Made by a program: the position numbers and the translations under genes
Assembly: GCA_036262035.1 (NCBI GenBank)
Contig: DATAJS010000013.1
Coordinates: 124,001 to 188,000 of the forward strand
DNA length: 64,000 nucleotides
Direction of reading: 5' to 3'
Source of the DNA: Burkholderiales bacterium
GTDB lineage: Bacteria > Pseudomonadota > Gammaproteobacteria > Burkholderiales > SG8-41
Part shown: positions 1-7,718 of the stretch, one piece after another
Position numbering within the stretch: position 1 is the first letter of the stretch
How the letters are laid out: every line of letters starts with the position of its first letter
The notes under the pieces: generated by a model
Seen by the model: the letters and a program-made list of their open reading frames with translations, nothing else
The model's database searches: none
Told to the model about the DNA's origin: nothing

Positions 1-645
1 CCTCGCCTGGAGCTGTGCACGCGCGGTGACCGGTGACAGGAACGCGAACTGGGTCTCGCCGCTCAGCAGCCCGGTCAGCGCCGGTCCCGCACCCTTGTAA
101 GGGATGTGCAGGAAGTTGACCCCGCTCACCTTGACGAAGAGCTCGCCCGCGAGATGGCTGATCGTGCCCGCGCCGGCCGAGCCCCAGCTCACCGCGTTGC
201 CGCCTTTCGCTTTGCCCAGCGCGATCAGCTCCTGCACGTTGTTCGCGGGCACCGAAGGGTGCGCCACGAGCACCGTCACGCCTTTCATCAGGATGGAGAT
301 CGGCGCAAAGTCGTGCAGCGGATCGTAGGGTAGCTTCGGGAAGAGGCTCGGCGCGCTGACGTGCGTGCCCGCGTGGGCGATGACCAGCGTGTAGCCGTCC
401 GGCACCGACTTAGCGACGATGTCGGTGCCGATCGTGCCGCCCGCCCCCGCGCGGTTGTCGACGATGAACTGCTGGCCGAGGCGCTCGGTGAGCTTCTGCG
501 CGGTGAAGCGCGCGATCTGGTCCGACGTGCTGCCGGTCGAGCCGGTGATCACCCGCACCGGCCTCACCGGGTATTTGTCCGCTTCGGCTGCGATCGCCTG
601 TCCGGCCGCGAGCGCCGCCGCCAGCGCGACGATGGTCTTGCGCAT
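1..645 (-). CDS. Bug-family tripartite tricarboxylate transporter substrate-binding protein (3' end outside window)
   Basis: Periplasmic solute-binding receptor of the Bug (TctC-like) family, which captures organic acids or related compounds. The first 215 residues are visible and the C-terminus lies beyond the window edge. It starts at ATG 645 after an AGGAGGGAT ribosome-binding site. A Sec signal peptide (MRKTIVALAAALAAGQAIA) is followed by the family hallmark YPVRPVRVI segment and the conserved DNRAGAGG stretch. No TctA or TctB membrane genes are nearby, as is usual for the many orphan Bug receptors of Burkholderiales. It is the last visible gene of a minus-strand cluster with two alpha/beta hydrolases and a second Bug receptor. 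The ligand cannot be read from the sequence. Confidence 0.9.
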   Translation of the reverse strand, partial: MRKTIVALAAALAAGQAIAAEADKYPVRPVRVITGSTGSTSDQIARFTAQKLTERLGQQFIVDNRAGAGGTIGTDIVAKSVPDGYTLVIAHAGTHVSAPSLFPKLPYDPLHDFAPISILMKGVTVLVAHPSVPANNVQELIALGKAKGGNAVSWGSAGAGTISHLAGELFVKVSGVNFLHIPYKGAGPALTGLLSGETQFAFLSPVTARAQLQAR

Positions 646-657
646 GATCCCTCCTCT

Positions 658-1740
658 TCAGGTCTTCGGCACGCCCAATTGCTGCGCCATCCAGTCGGCA
701 GCCTGCGTCTGGTACATGTAGCGGCGGTTGTTCACCACGTGGTTGCCGCCTTTCACGATCTGAAGCACTTTCGGCCCCGACACTTCGGCGGCGATGCGCT
801 CGGCGTTGGCCGGCGGCGTGAGCCGGTCGAGCTCGCCCGCGACGATGTAGATCGGACACGTGATGTTCGAGCAGGCGCCTTCGAGCGTCAGCGTCTTCGC
901 TTTCTCGTGCGCCTCTTCCATCGTCCTGCTGTGGCTGCGCACGCGGAACGCTTCGCGCGAAAGCTCGTTGCGGCCGTCGAAGATCTCGACCCACGAGTAC
1001 GGACCGGAGAACGACAGGCACGCTTTAAGGCGCTTGTCGAACGCCGCGGCGCGCGCGGAGTAGTAACCGCCGAGCGAGACGCCCATGATGCCGATGCGAT
1101 CGGGATCGACGTCGGCGCGCGTCTTGATGTGATCGATCACCGCCTGCACCGGCGCCTCGTAATCGCCGCGGATCGGCAGGTCGTACTCGGCTTCGCCCTG
1201 GCCAGGGCCGTCGAACGCGAGGGTGGCCATGCCGCGCTCGAGAAAGATGTTCTCGTAGACGTCGAGCTCTTCCTTGGTCGAGTCGAGGCCGACGCACATG
1301 ATGACCACCGCGGGGCACTCGATCCCGTGCGGGCGGCGCAGTATCCCGTAGAGCTCGCGGCTTTCGTATCGAATCGCGACGCGCTCGCCGGGCGGATCGA
1401 GATGGGGCAGCGCGAGGTTGCGGCACTCGACGACCTTCCGATGCGCTGCTTTCATCTGCTCGATGTCGTGCACGAACATGAACTTGCCGAAGTGATAGCA
1501 CAGCGACGCGCGCGTGAGGTGCGCCCCGGCGGAGAGCATATAGCCCTGCGCGAGCGCGTCGCGCCCGAGCGCTTCATGGACGGCGGCACGCTCCGACCAC
1601 ACGCGGCACCAGTCGTCCCAGCGCGAGATCGCGGCGGTCACTTCGTTGAAATCGGCGAGCGGCACGCCGGCCGAGACGAAGCGCGGCGCCCAGTTGTGGA
1701 TGGCGATTTCTACGCGCTTGTCTTTTGCTGGTTCAGTCAT
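658..1740 (-). CDS. alpha/beta hydrolase with N-terminal helical cap (FrsA/dihydroxypseudooxynicotine-hydrolase-like), copy 1
   Basis: Predicted serine hydrolase of 360 aa. A helical region (about residues 1-120) precedes an alpha/beta-hydrolase core. Nucleophile Ser222 lies in GVSLGG, the acid is likely Asp305 (AGELD) and the base His334 (GGNHVVNN). The fold resembles the family holding 2,6-dihydroxypseudooxynicotine hydrolase (C-C bond cleavage) and FrsA-like esterases; the substrate is unknown. I chose ATG 1740 (MTEPAKDKR) over ATG 1758 because it aligns with the N-terminus of the paralogue at 2894-3976. It sits 12 bp upstream of the Bug gene at 1-645. The two hydrolases are highly similar along their whole length, so the hydrolase-Bug pair appears duplicated. 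Confidence 0.87.
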   Translation of the reverse strand: MTEPAKDKRVEIAIHNWAPRFVSAGVPLADFNEVTAAISRWDDWCRVWSERAAVHEALGRDALAQGYMLSAGAHLTRASLCYHFGKFMFVHDIEQMKAAHRKVVECRNLALPHLDPPGERVAIRYESRELYGILRRPHGIECPAVVIMCVGLDSTKEELDVYENIFLERGMATLAFDGPGQGEAEYDLPIRGDYEAPVQAVIDHIKTRADVDPDRIGIMGVSLGGYYSARAAAFDKRLKACLSFSGPYSWVEIFDGRNELSREAFRVRSHSRTMEEAHEKAKTLTLEGACSNITCPIYIVAGELDRLTPPANAERIAAEVSGPKVLQIVKGGNHVVNNRRYMYQTQAADWMAQQLGVPKT

Positions 1741-1763
1741 ACACATACTCAAAGTCAAAATGG

Positions 1764-1839
1764 ATTCCCGATCGCTCCCGCTACCGCGGGTCGGGAATGA
1801 CGTTTTGGTTTTCCTTTGCGTCCTTTGCGTCCTTTGCGG
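1764..1839. repeat. intergenic repeat cluster: ATTCCCGA/TCGGGAAT inverted repeat plus CCTTTGCGT tandem units
   Basis: ATTCCCGA (1764-1771) pairs with TCGGGAAT (1791-1798), with an inner CCCGC-TACC-GCGGG stem. This layout resembles dRS3-type ATTCCC...GGGAAT repeats known from Neisseria. It is followed by three head-to-tail CCTTTGCGT units (1813-1839). The same 9-mer forms both arms of the inverted repeat at 62421-62530. The cluster lies in the gap between hydrolase copy 1 and the upstream Bug gene, so both must be co-transcribed through it if the cluster is one operon. Confidence 0.75.
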
Positions 1840-1866
1840 CCAATCACGCCTTTAGAGACTCAAGAA

Positions 1867-2841
1867 TCAATTGATCTTCGCGCCTGCGGCGATGAGCACT
1901 TTCGCGAAGCGCTTCACCTCCGAGCGGATGAAAGCGTCGAACTCCTCGGGCGTCGTCGGCGTGGGGGTCGCGCCCTGCGTCAGCAGGCGCTCCTTGATCT
2001 CGGGCAGGTTGAGGATCCGCACCACTTCCTTGTTCAGCACGTTGACGAGCGGCCGCGGCGTCTTCGCCGAGGCGAGGAGCCCGTACCACTGGTCGTATTC
2101 GAATCCGGCGATGCCCGCTTCGGCGACCGTCGGCAGGTTCGGAAACATCGGCGAGCGCTGCGCGGTGCTGACCGCGAGCGCGGTGACGCGTCCCGCCTTG
2201 ACCTGTCCCGCCGCGATGAGCACCGGGGTGAAGCAGAAGTCGACGCGTCCCGCGATCGTCTCGTTCAACGCTTCGGGCGCACCCTTGTAAGGCACGTGGG
2301 TCGCGTCGATGCCGGCCGCCAGCCTGAACATCTCACCGTTGATCTGCGTGCCGCTGCCGATGCCGGCCGAGCTGAAGTTCACCTTGCCCGCGCGCGACTT
2401 CGCGTACGCGATCAGCCCCTTCACGCTGTTGACCCCGGTCGAGGGCGCGACGACCAGCAGGTTGGGAACGCTCGCGACGCGCGAGATACCCGCGAAATCG
2501 CGGATCGTGTCGTACGAAAGCTTGGAATACAGCGTCGCGTTGCCCGCATGCCCGGTCGACACCATCATCAGCGTATGCCCGTCCGGCGCCGCGCCGAGCA
2601 CGTATTCGGACGCGATGGTGCCGCCGGCGCTCGGCCGGTTGTCGACCACCACCTGCTGTCCCCAGTGCTCCGTCATCTTCTCTCCGATCCATCGCGCGAG
2701 GATGTCCGTCTGGCTCCCGGTCGAGAAAGGCACGAGCATGCGTATCGGCCTCACCGGAAACTTCGCGTTCTGGGCGCCCGCCTCGGACGCCGCCGCAACC
2801 AAGCACGTGCAAGCAAGCCCTGCCGCCAGCCAGTGACGCAT
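1867..2841 (-). CDS. Bug-family tripartite tricarboxylate transporter substrate-binding protein
   Basis: Complete Bug/TctC-like periplasmic receptor, 324 aa, the usual length for the family. The signal peptide (MRHWLAAGLACTCLVAAASEAGA) is followed by FPVRPIRMLVPF, the DNRPSAGG motif and the VPYKG segment that lines the carboxylate site in this family. ATG 2841 follows AGGAGGAGCACC. It is flanked by the two paralogous hydrolases, giving the minus-strand order hydrolase-Bug-hydrolase-Bug. The repeated pairing suggests each receptor binds a compound related to the hydrolase substrate, but that is inference. Confidence 0.92.
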   Translation of the reverse strand: MRHWLAAGLACTCLVAAASEAGAQNAKFPVRPIRMLVPFSTGSQTDILARWIGEKMTEHWGQQVVVDNRPSAGGTIASEYVLGAAPDGHTLMMVSTGHAGNATLYSKLSYDTIRDFAGISRVASVPNLLVVAPSTGVNSVKGLIAYAKSRAGKVNFSSAGIGSGTQINGEMFRLAAGIDATHVPYKGAPEALNETIAGRVDFCFTPVLIAAGQVKAGRVTALAVSTAQRSPMFPNLPTVAEAGIAGFEYDQWYGLLASAKTPRPLVNVLNKEVVRILNLPEIKERLLTQGATPTPTTPEEFDAFIRSEVKRFAKVLIAAGAKIN

Positions 2842-2893
2842 GGTGCTCCTCCTCTATCGTGGGTTCGTGCCTCCGGTTCGTTCGTCGTCGTGA

Positions 2894-3976
2894 TCAGCGC
2901 GCCGCGCCGAGCTGCGCGGCCATCCAGTCCGCGGACTGCGCGCGGTAGCGGTAGCCGCGGTTGTTGGCGACGTGATTGCCGTCTTCGATGAGCACGAGCT
3001 CGACCGGCCCCCGTGCTTCGCGCGCGAGCCGCTCGCCGTCCTGCCACGGCACGATGCGATCCTGCTTGCCCGCGACGACGAAGAGCGGACACGCGATGTT
3101 CGAAGCAATACCTTTCAACGAGAGCGTGCGGCCGCAGGCTTCGGCCTCTTCGGGCGTGGCGCACTTGGCGCGCACGCGGAAGGCTTCGCGCGTGAGCGGG
3201 TTCATCGTCGGCCAGAGATCCGCCCAGTCGAACGGACCCGACAGCGAGATGCACGCCTTGACGCGCTTTTCGAACGCCGCGGCGCGCGGCGCGTAATAGC
3301 CGCCGAGCGACACGCCCCATAGCCCGATGCCCGACGCGTCCACGTCGCCGCGCGTCTGCACGTAATCGACCACGGCTTTCACCGGCGCCTCGTAATCGCC
3401 GCGGATGCGAAGCTCGTATTCCGCTTCGCCCTGCCCAGGGCCGTCGAACGCAAGCGTCGCCATGCCGCGGGCGAGGAAGGTCGACTCGTACGCGTCCATC
3501 TCCTCCTTCGCCGAATCGAGGCCCATGCACATGACCACGATCGGGGGGCGGTCGATGCCGCGCGGCTTGCGCAGGATGCCGTAAAGCTTCGTACCGTCAT
3601 AGGGGATCGCCACGCGCTCACCGCCGGGTTCGATGAGCGGCAGCGCGGCTAGCCTGCACTCCACCGCCTTGCGGTGCGCCGCGCGCATCTGTTCATAATG
3701 CTCGACGAAGACGAACTTGGCGAAGTGATAGCAGACGCCGGCGCGCGTGAGGTGCTCCCCGGCGGAGAGCCGATGTCCGGCTTTGATCGCGTCCCGGCCG
3801 AGCTGCTCGTGGACCGCCGCGCGCTGCGACCACGCCGAGCACCAGTCGTCCCACCGCTCGAGCTTCGCGGTGACCTCCTGGAAGTCGGACAGCGGAACGC
3901 CGTTGGCGACGAAGCGCGGCGCCCAGTGCCAGATCGCGGCTGCGACGCGCGCATCGCCCGATGCGGTAGTCGTCAT
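2894..3976 (-). CDS. alpha/beta hydrolase with N-terminal helical cap, copy 2
   Basis: 360-aa paralogue of the hydrolase at 658-1740, with the same architecture and strong similarity throughout. Catalytic Ser223 lies in GVSLGG, with Asp306 (GKQDR) and His335 (DGNHVANN). The conserved MGLDSAKEE and FDGPGQGEAEYE segments are typical of the dihydroxypseudooxynicotine-hydrolase/FrsA-like branch. ATG 3976 is preceded by a strong GGAGGA site. It is the first gene of the minus-strand cluster and is transcribed away from the GntR gene across a shared 121-bp control region. A carbon-carbon or ester hydrolase role in catabolism is likely; the substrate is unknown. Confidence 0.88.
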   Translation of the reverse strand: MTTTASGDARVAAAIWHWAPRFVANGVPLSDFQEVTAKLERWDDWCSAWSQRAAVHEQLGRDAIKAGHRLSAGEHLTRAGVCYHFAKFVFVEHYEQMRAAHRKAVECRLAALPLIEPGGERVAIPYDGTKLYGILRKPRGIDRPPIVVMCMGLDSAKEEMDAYESTFLARGMATLAFDGPGQGEAEYELRIRGDYEAPVKAVVDYVQTRGDVDASGIGLWGVSLGGYYAPRAAAFEKRVKACISLSGPFDWADLWPTMNPLTREAFRVRAKCATPEEAEACGRTLSLKGIASNIACPLFVVAGKQDRIVPWQDGERLAREARGPVELVLIEDGNHVANNRGYRYRAQSADWMAAQLGAAR

Positions 3977-4033
3977 GCTCCTCCGGGGGAATGTTCTTGT
4001 GACGGCCGACAGTCAGGCGATGCTAGGCGCGGC

Positions 4034-4076
4034 CGAACCAATTGTCAACGAATCGAACCAATTGACTGAATTGGTT
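4034..4076. promoter_or_regulatory. putative GntR operator in divergent promoter region
   Basis: AACCAATT (4056-4063) and AATTGGTT (4069-4076) form a perfect inverted repeat with a 5-nt GACTG spacer. The sequence CGAACCAATTG occurs twice as a direct repeat (4034-4044 and 4054-4064), 20 bp or two helical turns apart. The AT-rich block stands out from the high-GC surroundings and lies 22 bp before the regulator start. FadR-subfamily GntR proteins bind TGGT/ACCA-type palindromes, so this is the likely site for the adjacent regulator, controlling itself and the divergent hydrolase-Bug cluster. Confidence 0.65.
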
Positions 4077-4097
4077 CACAGCCGCACAATCGCCGTC

Positions 4098-4784
4098 ATG
4101 GCTGCCGAGATCCCCCGCACCGGCGCGCGCCGGGTCCGCGAGTTCATCGTGAACGGAGCGACCGAAGGCAAGCTCGCCCCGGGCGCCAAGCTGCCGACCG
4201 AGCGCGAGCTCGCCAGGCGTTTCGCGGTGCCGCGCAACGCGGTGCGGCGCACCCTCGCCCAGCTCGAAGCCGAAGGCGCGATCACCCGTCACGTGGGAAG
4301 AGGAACGTTTCTGGCAGGTCCCGCTCCCCATGAACCCGGCCAGATCGCGACCGACAGCGTATCGCACACCAGCCCCGCCGAGCTCATGGAGGCGCGCCTG
4401 CGGATCGAGCCCGCGCTCGCGGAGCTCATCGTGACCAACGCGACGCCCGCGGACTTCGAGCGCATGGAGCTCTGCCTGGACAAGGCCGAGCGCGCGGCGA
4501 CGCTCGACGAGTTCGAGCTGTGGGACGCGGCGCTCCATCAGGCGCTGGCGACGGCGACGCACAACCGCTTCGTCACCCGCATCCTCGACATGGTGGCGCT
4601 GGTTCGCCAGCAGTCCGAATGGGGCAAGCTCAAGGACCGCATCGTCACCCCCGAGCGCCGGCTCACCTATCAGGAGGAGCATCGCGCGATCGTCGCAGCG
4701 CTGAAAGCGCGCGACGCGGCGCGCGCGCGCGAGGCGATCGCGACCCACCTGCAGCACGCGAGGCGCAACCTCTTCGGGTACTGA
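4098..4784 (+). CDS. GntR-family transcriptional regulator, FadR/FCD subfamily
   Basis: 228-aa regulator. The N-terminal winged helix-turn-helix (about residues 5-70) contains the GntR signature LAPGAKLPTERELARRF followed by VRRTLAQLEAEGAI and GRGTF. The C-terminal all-helical FCD effector domain (about 90-220) has the conserved LRIEPALAELI, a D..H pair (WDAALHQALA) and a late EEHRAIVAAL histidine, the usual metal-binding pattern. ATG 4098 was chosen because longer upstream starts would run through the operator-like palindromes. It is divergent from the hydrolase-Bug cluster, so it probably represses that cluster in response to a carboxylate. Its TGA overlaps the next ATG by 1 nt. Confidence 0.9.
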   Translation: MAAEIPRTGARRVREFIVNGATEGKLAPGAKLPTERELARRFAVPRNAVRRTLAQLEAEGAITRHVGRGTFLAGPAPHEPGQIATDSVSHTSPAELMEARLRIEPALAELIVTNATPADFERMELCLDKAERAATLDEFELWDAALHQALATATHNRFVTRILDMVALVRQQSEWGKLKDRIVTPERRLTYQEEHRAIVAALKARDAARAREAIATHLQHARRNLFGY

Positions 4785-5389
4785 TGGTCGACGTCTCGCT
4801 GTCGTCCGCGATCGTGATCCTGCTGCTGGTGATGGATCCGGTCGGTAACGTGCCGTTTTTCGTGACGCTGATGAAAGGCGTGCCGAAAGAGCGGCGCAAG
4901 CGGGTGATCCTCCGCGAGTGCGCCATCGCCTACGTCGTGCTGGTCGTGTTCGCCTTTTTCGGCCGGCAGATCCTCGACCTGCTCGGGCTGTCGGACGTGT
5001 CGCTCAATATCGCGGGCGGGGTGATCCTCTTCATCATCGCGCTGCGCCTGGTGTTTCGGCACCCCGAAGGCATCTTCGGCGACGACGTGCACGGCGGCGA
5101 GCCTTTCATCGTGCCGCTGGCGATCCCGGCCATCGCCGGACCGACCGCCATCGCGACGGTGGTCCTGCTCGTCGCCGGCGCCCCCGAGCGCGTGTGGGAA
5201 TGGGTCGGCGCGCTGACCATCGCCTGCGGGATCAACCTCCTGATCATGTTCTTCGCGGACCAGATCGGGCACGTCATCGGTTCCCGGGGCCTGGCGGCGC
5301 TCGAGCGCCTGATGGGGCTGCTGCTCACCGCCATCGCGGTGCAGATGCTGCTGAAAGGGATCGAGGCTTTCGTAAAACAACTCGCTTGA
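4784..5389 (+). CDS. MarC family integral membrane protein
   Basis: 201-aa inner-membrane protein with about six hydrophobic segments. It matches the MarC/YchE family: N-terminal LLLVMDPVGNVPFF motif, central NIAGGVILFIIALRL and the IPAIAGPTAIATVVLL segment. The function of MarC proteins is unresolved; the old link to multiple antibiotic resistance was not confirmed. It starts at ATG 4784 inside the stop of the GntR gene (TGATG), so translation is likely coupled. Confidence 0.9.
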   Translation: MVDVSLSSAIVILLLVMDPVGNVPFFVTLMKGVPKERRKRVILRECAIAYVVLVVFAFFGRQILDLLGLSDVSLNIAGGVILFIIALRLVFRHPEGIFGDDVHGGEPFIVPLAIPAIAGPTAIATVVLLVAGAPERVWEWVGALTIACGINLLIMFFADQIGHVIGSRGLAALERLMGLLLTAIAVQMLLKGIEAFVKQLA

Positions 5390-5678
5390 GATTGCAAGGG
5401 GCAAGCACGCTGTAACTGTAGGATTTTCCTCACTAATTTTTGTGCTTTTTACCTCCTCAGTCATCCACAAAATCTGTGGATAACCGTGTGGGTAACGGGA
5501 CGCGGACACTGTATTTCACTGCGGGTTCCCGGGCTTTTCTTGGCACTGCGCAAAGAATGAACAAGCCGACGGCGTTGCGCCGGCGGGGCCTTCAGCGGTG
5601 CGTCACCACGCACCCTACAAAGCTTGCACCGCGCTCAACGCTTTTCTCCGCGCGCCTCTGCGTTCAACAACGCCTTGC
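5390..5678. other. non-coding gap, marC to spermidine-synthase-like gene
   Basis: This 289-bp convergent gap shows no credible gene. It holds a cluster of DnaA-box-like nonamers (5461-5493) and, at 5597-5614, the small palindrome GGTGCGT-CACC-ACGCACC followed by CTAC. A related GGTGCGT/ACGCACC palindrome recurs at 59339-59356. Confidence 0.6.
5461..5493. promoter_or_regulatory. cluster of three DnaA-box-like nonamers
   Basis: TGTGGATAA at 5475-5483 is the exact reverse complement of the consensus DnaA box TTATCCACA. TCATCCACA (5461-5469) lies opposite to it with one mismatch. TGTGGGTAA (5487-5495 region) is a further one-mismatch copy in the same orientation as the perfect box. Three boxes within about 35 bp suggest a DnaA-binding locus. 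dnaA, dnaN and an AT-rich unwinding element are absent, so this is not the obvious chromosomal origin. Confidence 0.5.
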
Positions 5679-7718
5679 TCACTCGTATTGCTTCGACCCC
5701 TTCAGCACGTGCACGAGGTTGTAGAAGTCGTCGGTCCACACGCGAAAGCCGGGACGCGGCTTCAACGGTTGCGCGACCGAGCGGATCGCGTCGGCGTTCA
5801 GCAGCGCCCGGTTGCGCGTGACGACGATCTGATCGGTGTGCGACAGCCAGTAATCGACAGGGCTTTTACCGTTGTCCGGGAAATCGGTCACCATCACCGC
5901 GGTGTAGCCGAACTCCGCCGCGAGCCGCTCCACCACCGGCGCGATGTCGACGAAGCGGTTGGTCGCCTGGAAGATGATCACGCCTTCGGGTTTGATGTGC
6001 CTGACGTAGCTCGCGAACGCCTCGCGCGTGATGAGGTGCATCGGGATCGAATCGCCGGAGAACGCGTCGATCGCGAGGACGTCGTAGTTCTGCGGGCTCT
6101 CGCGCTCCAGCGACAGGCGCCCGTCGCCGAGCACGATGTCGGTCTGCGCGGGCGCGTCGCGCAGGAAGCTGAACTCGCTCACCGCCACCGCCGCGACCTG
6201 AGGATCGATCTCGTAGAAGCGGAAGGTATCGCCGCGCCGGGCGTACGCCGCGAGCGCGCCCGCGCCCAGGCCGAGCACGCCCACCTTGCGCGGCGCCGGC
6301 GGCAGGCTTGCGAACACCCGGCCGTAACCGCTCGTCGTCGCGAAGTACGTCGTCGGCAGCCGCCGGTACTGCGGATCGAGGAACTGACCGCCGTGGTTGA
6401 TCGCGCCGTGATACATCGAGCGGAAGTTGATCGGGTCGTGGAAATCGCGCGTGCGCACCACGCCGTAGAAATTGCGAACCATGACGCGCATGTCGGTGCG
6501 GTAGTCGCGCAGCTCGTACGCCGCGATGGCCACGGTCGCCGCGCAGACCGCGAGCGCGCCGAACGTCACCAGCGCGTGCGCGCCGCGCGCGCGCCACGCG
6601 AAGAGCAGCGCGCATAAACCGAGCGTGATCGCCAGCTCGTAGTAACCGTGGAGCACGAACGGCGCGCCCAGCCCGATCGCGAGCGCCCCGAGCGCGCCGC
6701 CGACCGCGATCATCAGGTAGAACGTGGTGAGGTGGCGCGGTCCCGGCCGCAGCCGATAGAGCTCGCCGTGGCAGACCATGCAGAGTATGAACAGCCCCGC
6801 CGCGTAGAGGGGCGCGGCGAGCCACAGATCGAGCGACTCGATGTACCACGCCATGATCGGCAGCATGACCGCCGCGGCCGCGAGGAAGAACGGACGCACG
6901 TACCAGCGCGGATGGTCGAAGCACAGGATGAAGGTGATCAGGTACAGCGACAGCGGCACCACCCACAGGAACGGGATCGACGGCACGTTCTGCGTGAGAT
7001 GGTTGGTGACCGCGAGCAGGAGGCACGAGCTCATCGCCGCCAGCGCGACCCACAGCGCGCGCGTGGCGAGCGACGGCGGCGGGCTGGTGTCGGCGGCAGC
7101 GGCTTCCGAGAGCTCGTCGGTGCTCTGCGCGGTCGTGTGCTTCAGCGTCACCAGCGCGGTCGCCGCGCACAGCACCGCGAACACCGCGTACGCGGCCGAC
7201 CACGACACCGACTGGCGCACCAGCGTCAGCACCGGCTCGATCGCGACGGGGTACGCGAGCAGCGCGAGCAAGGACGCGAAGTTGGACAGGGCGAAGAGCC
7301 GATACGGCACCGCGTGGTGGTAGCGCCGCCAGAACCACGCCTGCACCAGCGGGCTGGTCGTCGACAGCAGGAAGTACTGGAGCCCGATCGTCGCGCCGAG
7401 CAGCGCGAGGATCGCCATCGCCGGACCGCTCGCGTCCGCGCCGGGCTTCCAGCGCGCGTCGGGAATGATCGGCAGCAGCGCGAGGCTGAGCGCGAGCAGG
7501 CCGACGTGCAGGATCGCCTGGCCGCGCGGCTTGAGCGAGCGCGTGCTCCAGTCGGCATAGGCGTAGCCGAACAGCAGCACGGTCTGGAAGAACACCAGGC
7601 ACGTCGCCCAGACCGAGGCGGATCCGCCGAACCACGGCAGGATCTGCTTGGCGATGATGGGTTGAACGAGAAAAAGCAGGAACGCTGAGAGGAAGATCGT
7701 CGCGGCGTAAAGTCGCAT
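5679..7718 (-). CDS. fused membrane/spermidine synthase-like protein
   Basis: 679-aa two-part protein. The N-terminal half (about residues 1-430) has roughly ten or more membrane helices, opening with FLSAFLLFLVQPIIAKQILPWFGG. This is characteristic of the fused MFS/spermidine-synthase group. The C-terminal 240 residues form a spermidine-synthase-type methyltransferase-like fold with the nucleotide-binding GLGAGALAAYA loop, an acidic YEID strand end, LGDGR and the catalytic-region DAFSGDSIP. The substrate of these fused proteins is not established; they need not make spermidine. ATG 7718 overlaps the stop of the upstream dehydratase (TGATG), indicating translational coupling. Confidence 0.88.
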   Translation of the reverse strand: MRLYAATIFLSAFLLFLVQPIIAKQILPWFGGSASVWATCLVFFQTVLLFGYAYADWSTRSLKPRGQAILHVGLLALSLALLPIIPDARWKPGADASGPAMAILALLGATIGLQYFLLSTTSPLVQAWFWRRYHHAVPYRLFALSNFASLLALLAYPVAIEPVLTLVRQSVSWSAAYAVFAVLCAATALVTLKHTTAQSTDELSEAAAADTSPPPSLATRALWVALAAMSSCLLLAVTNHLTQNVPSIPFLWVVPLSLYLITFILCFDHPRWYVRPFFLAAAAVMLPIMAWYIESLDLWLAAPLYAAGLFILCMVCHGELYRLRPGPRHLTTFYLMIAVGGALGALAIGLGAPFVLHGYYELAITLGLCALLFAWRARGAHALVTFGALAVCAATVAIAAYELRDYRTDMRVMVRNFYGVVRTRDFHDPINFRSMYHGAINHGGQFLDPQYRRLPTTYFATTSGYGRVFASLPPAPRKVGVLGLGAGALAAYARRGDTFRFYEIDPQVAAVAVSEFSFLRDAPAQTDIVLGDGRLSLERESPQNYDVLAIDAFSGDSIPMHLITREAFASYVRHIKPEGVIIFQATNRFVDIAPVVERLAAEFGYTAVMVTDFPDNGKSPVDYWLSHTDQIVVTRNRALLNADAIRSVAQPLKPRPGFRVWTDDFYNLVHVLKGSKQYE

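Noticed and set aside
5390-5678. Possible replication origin at the DnaA-box cluster
   Set aside because: No dnaA, dnaN or gyrB, and no clear AT-rich unwinding element nearby; kept only as a DnaA-binding candidate.
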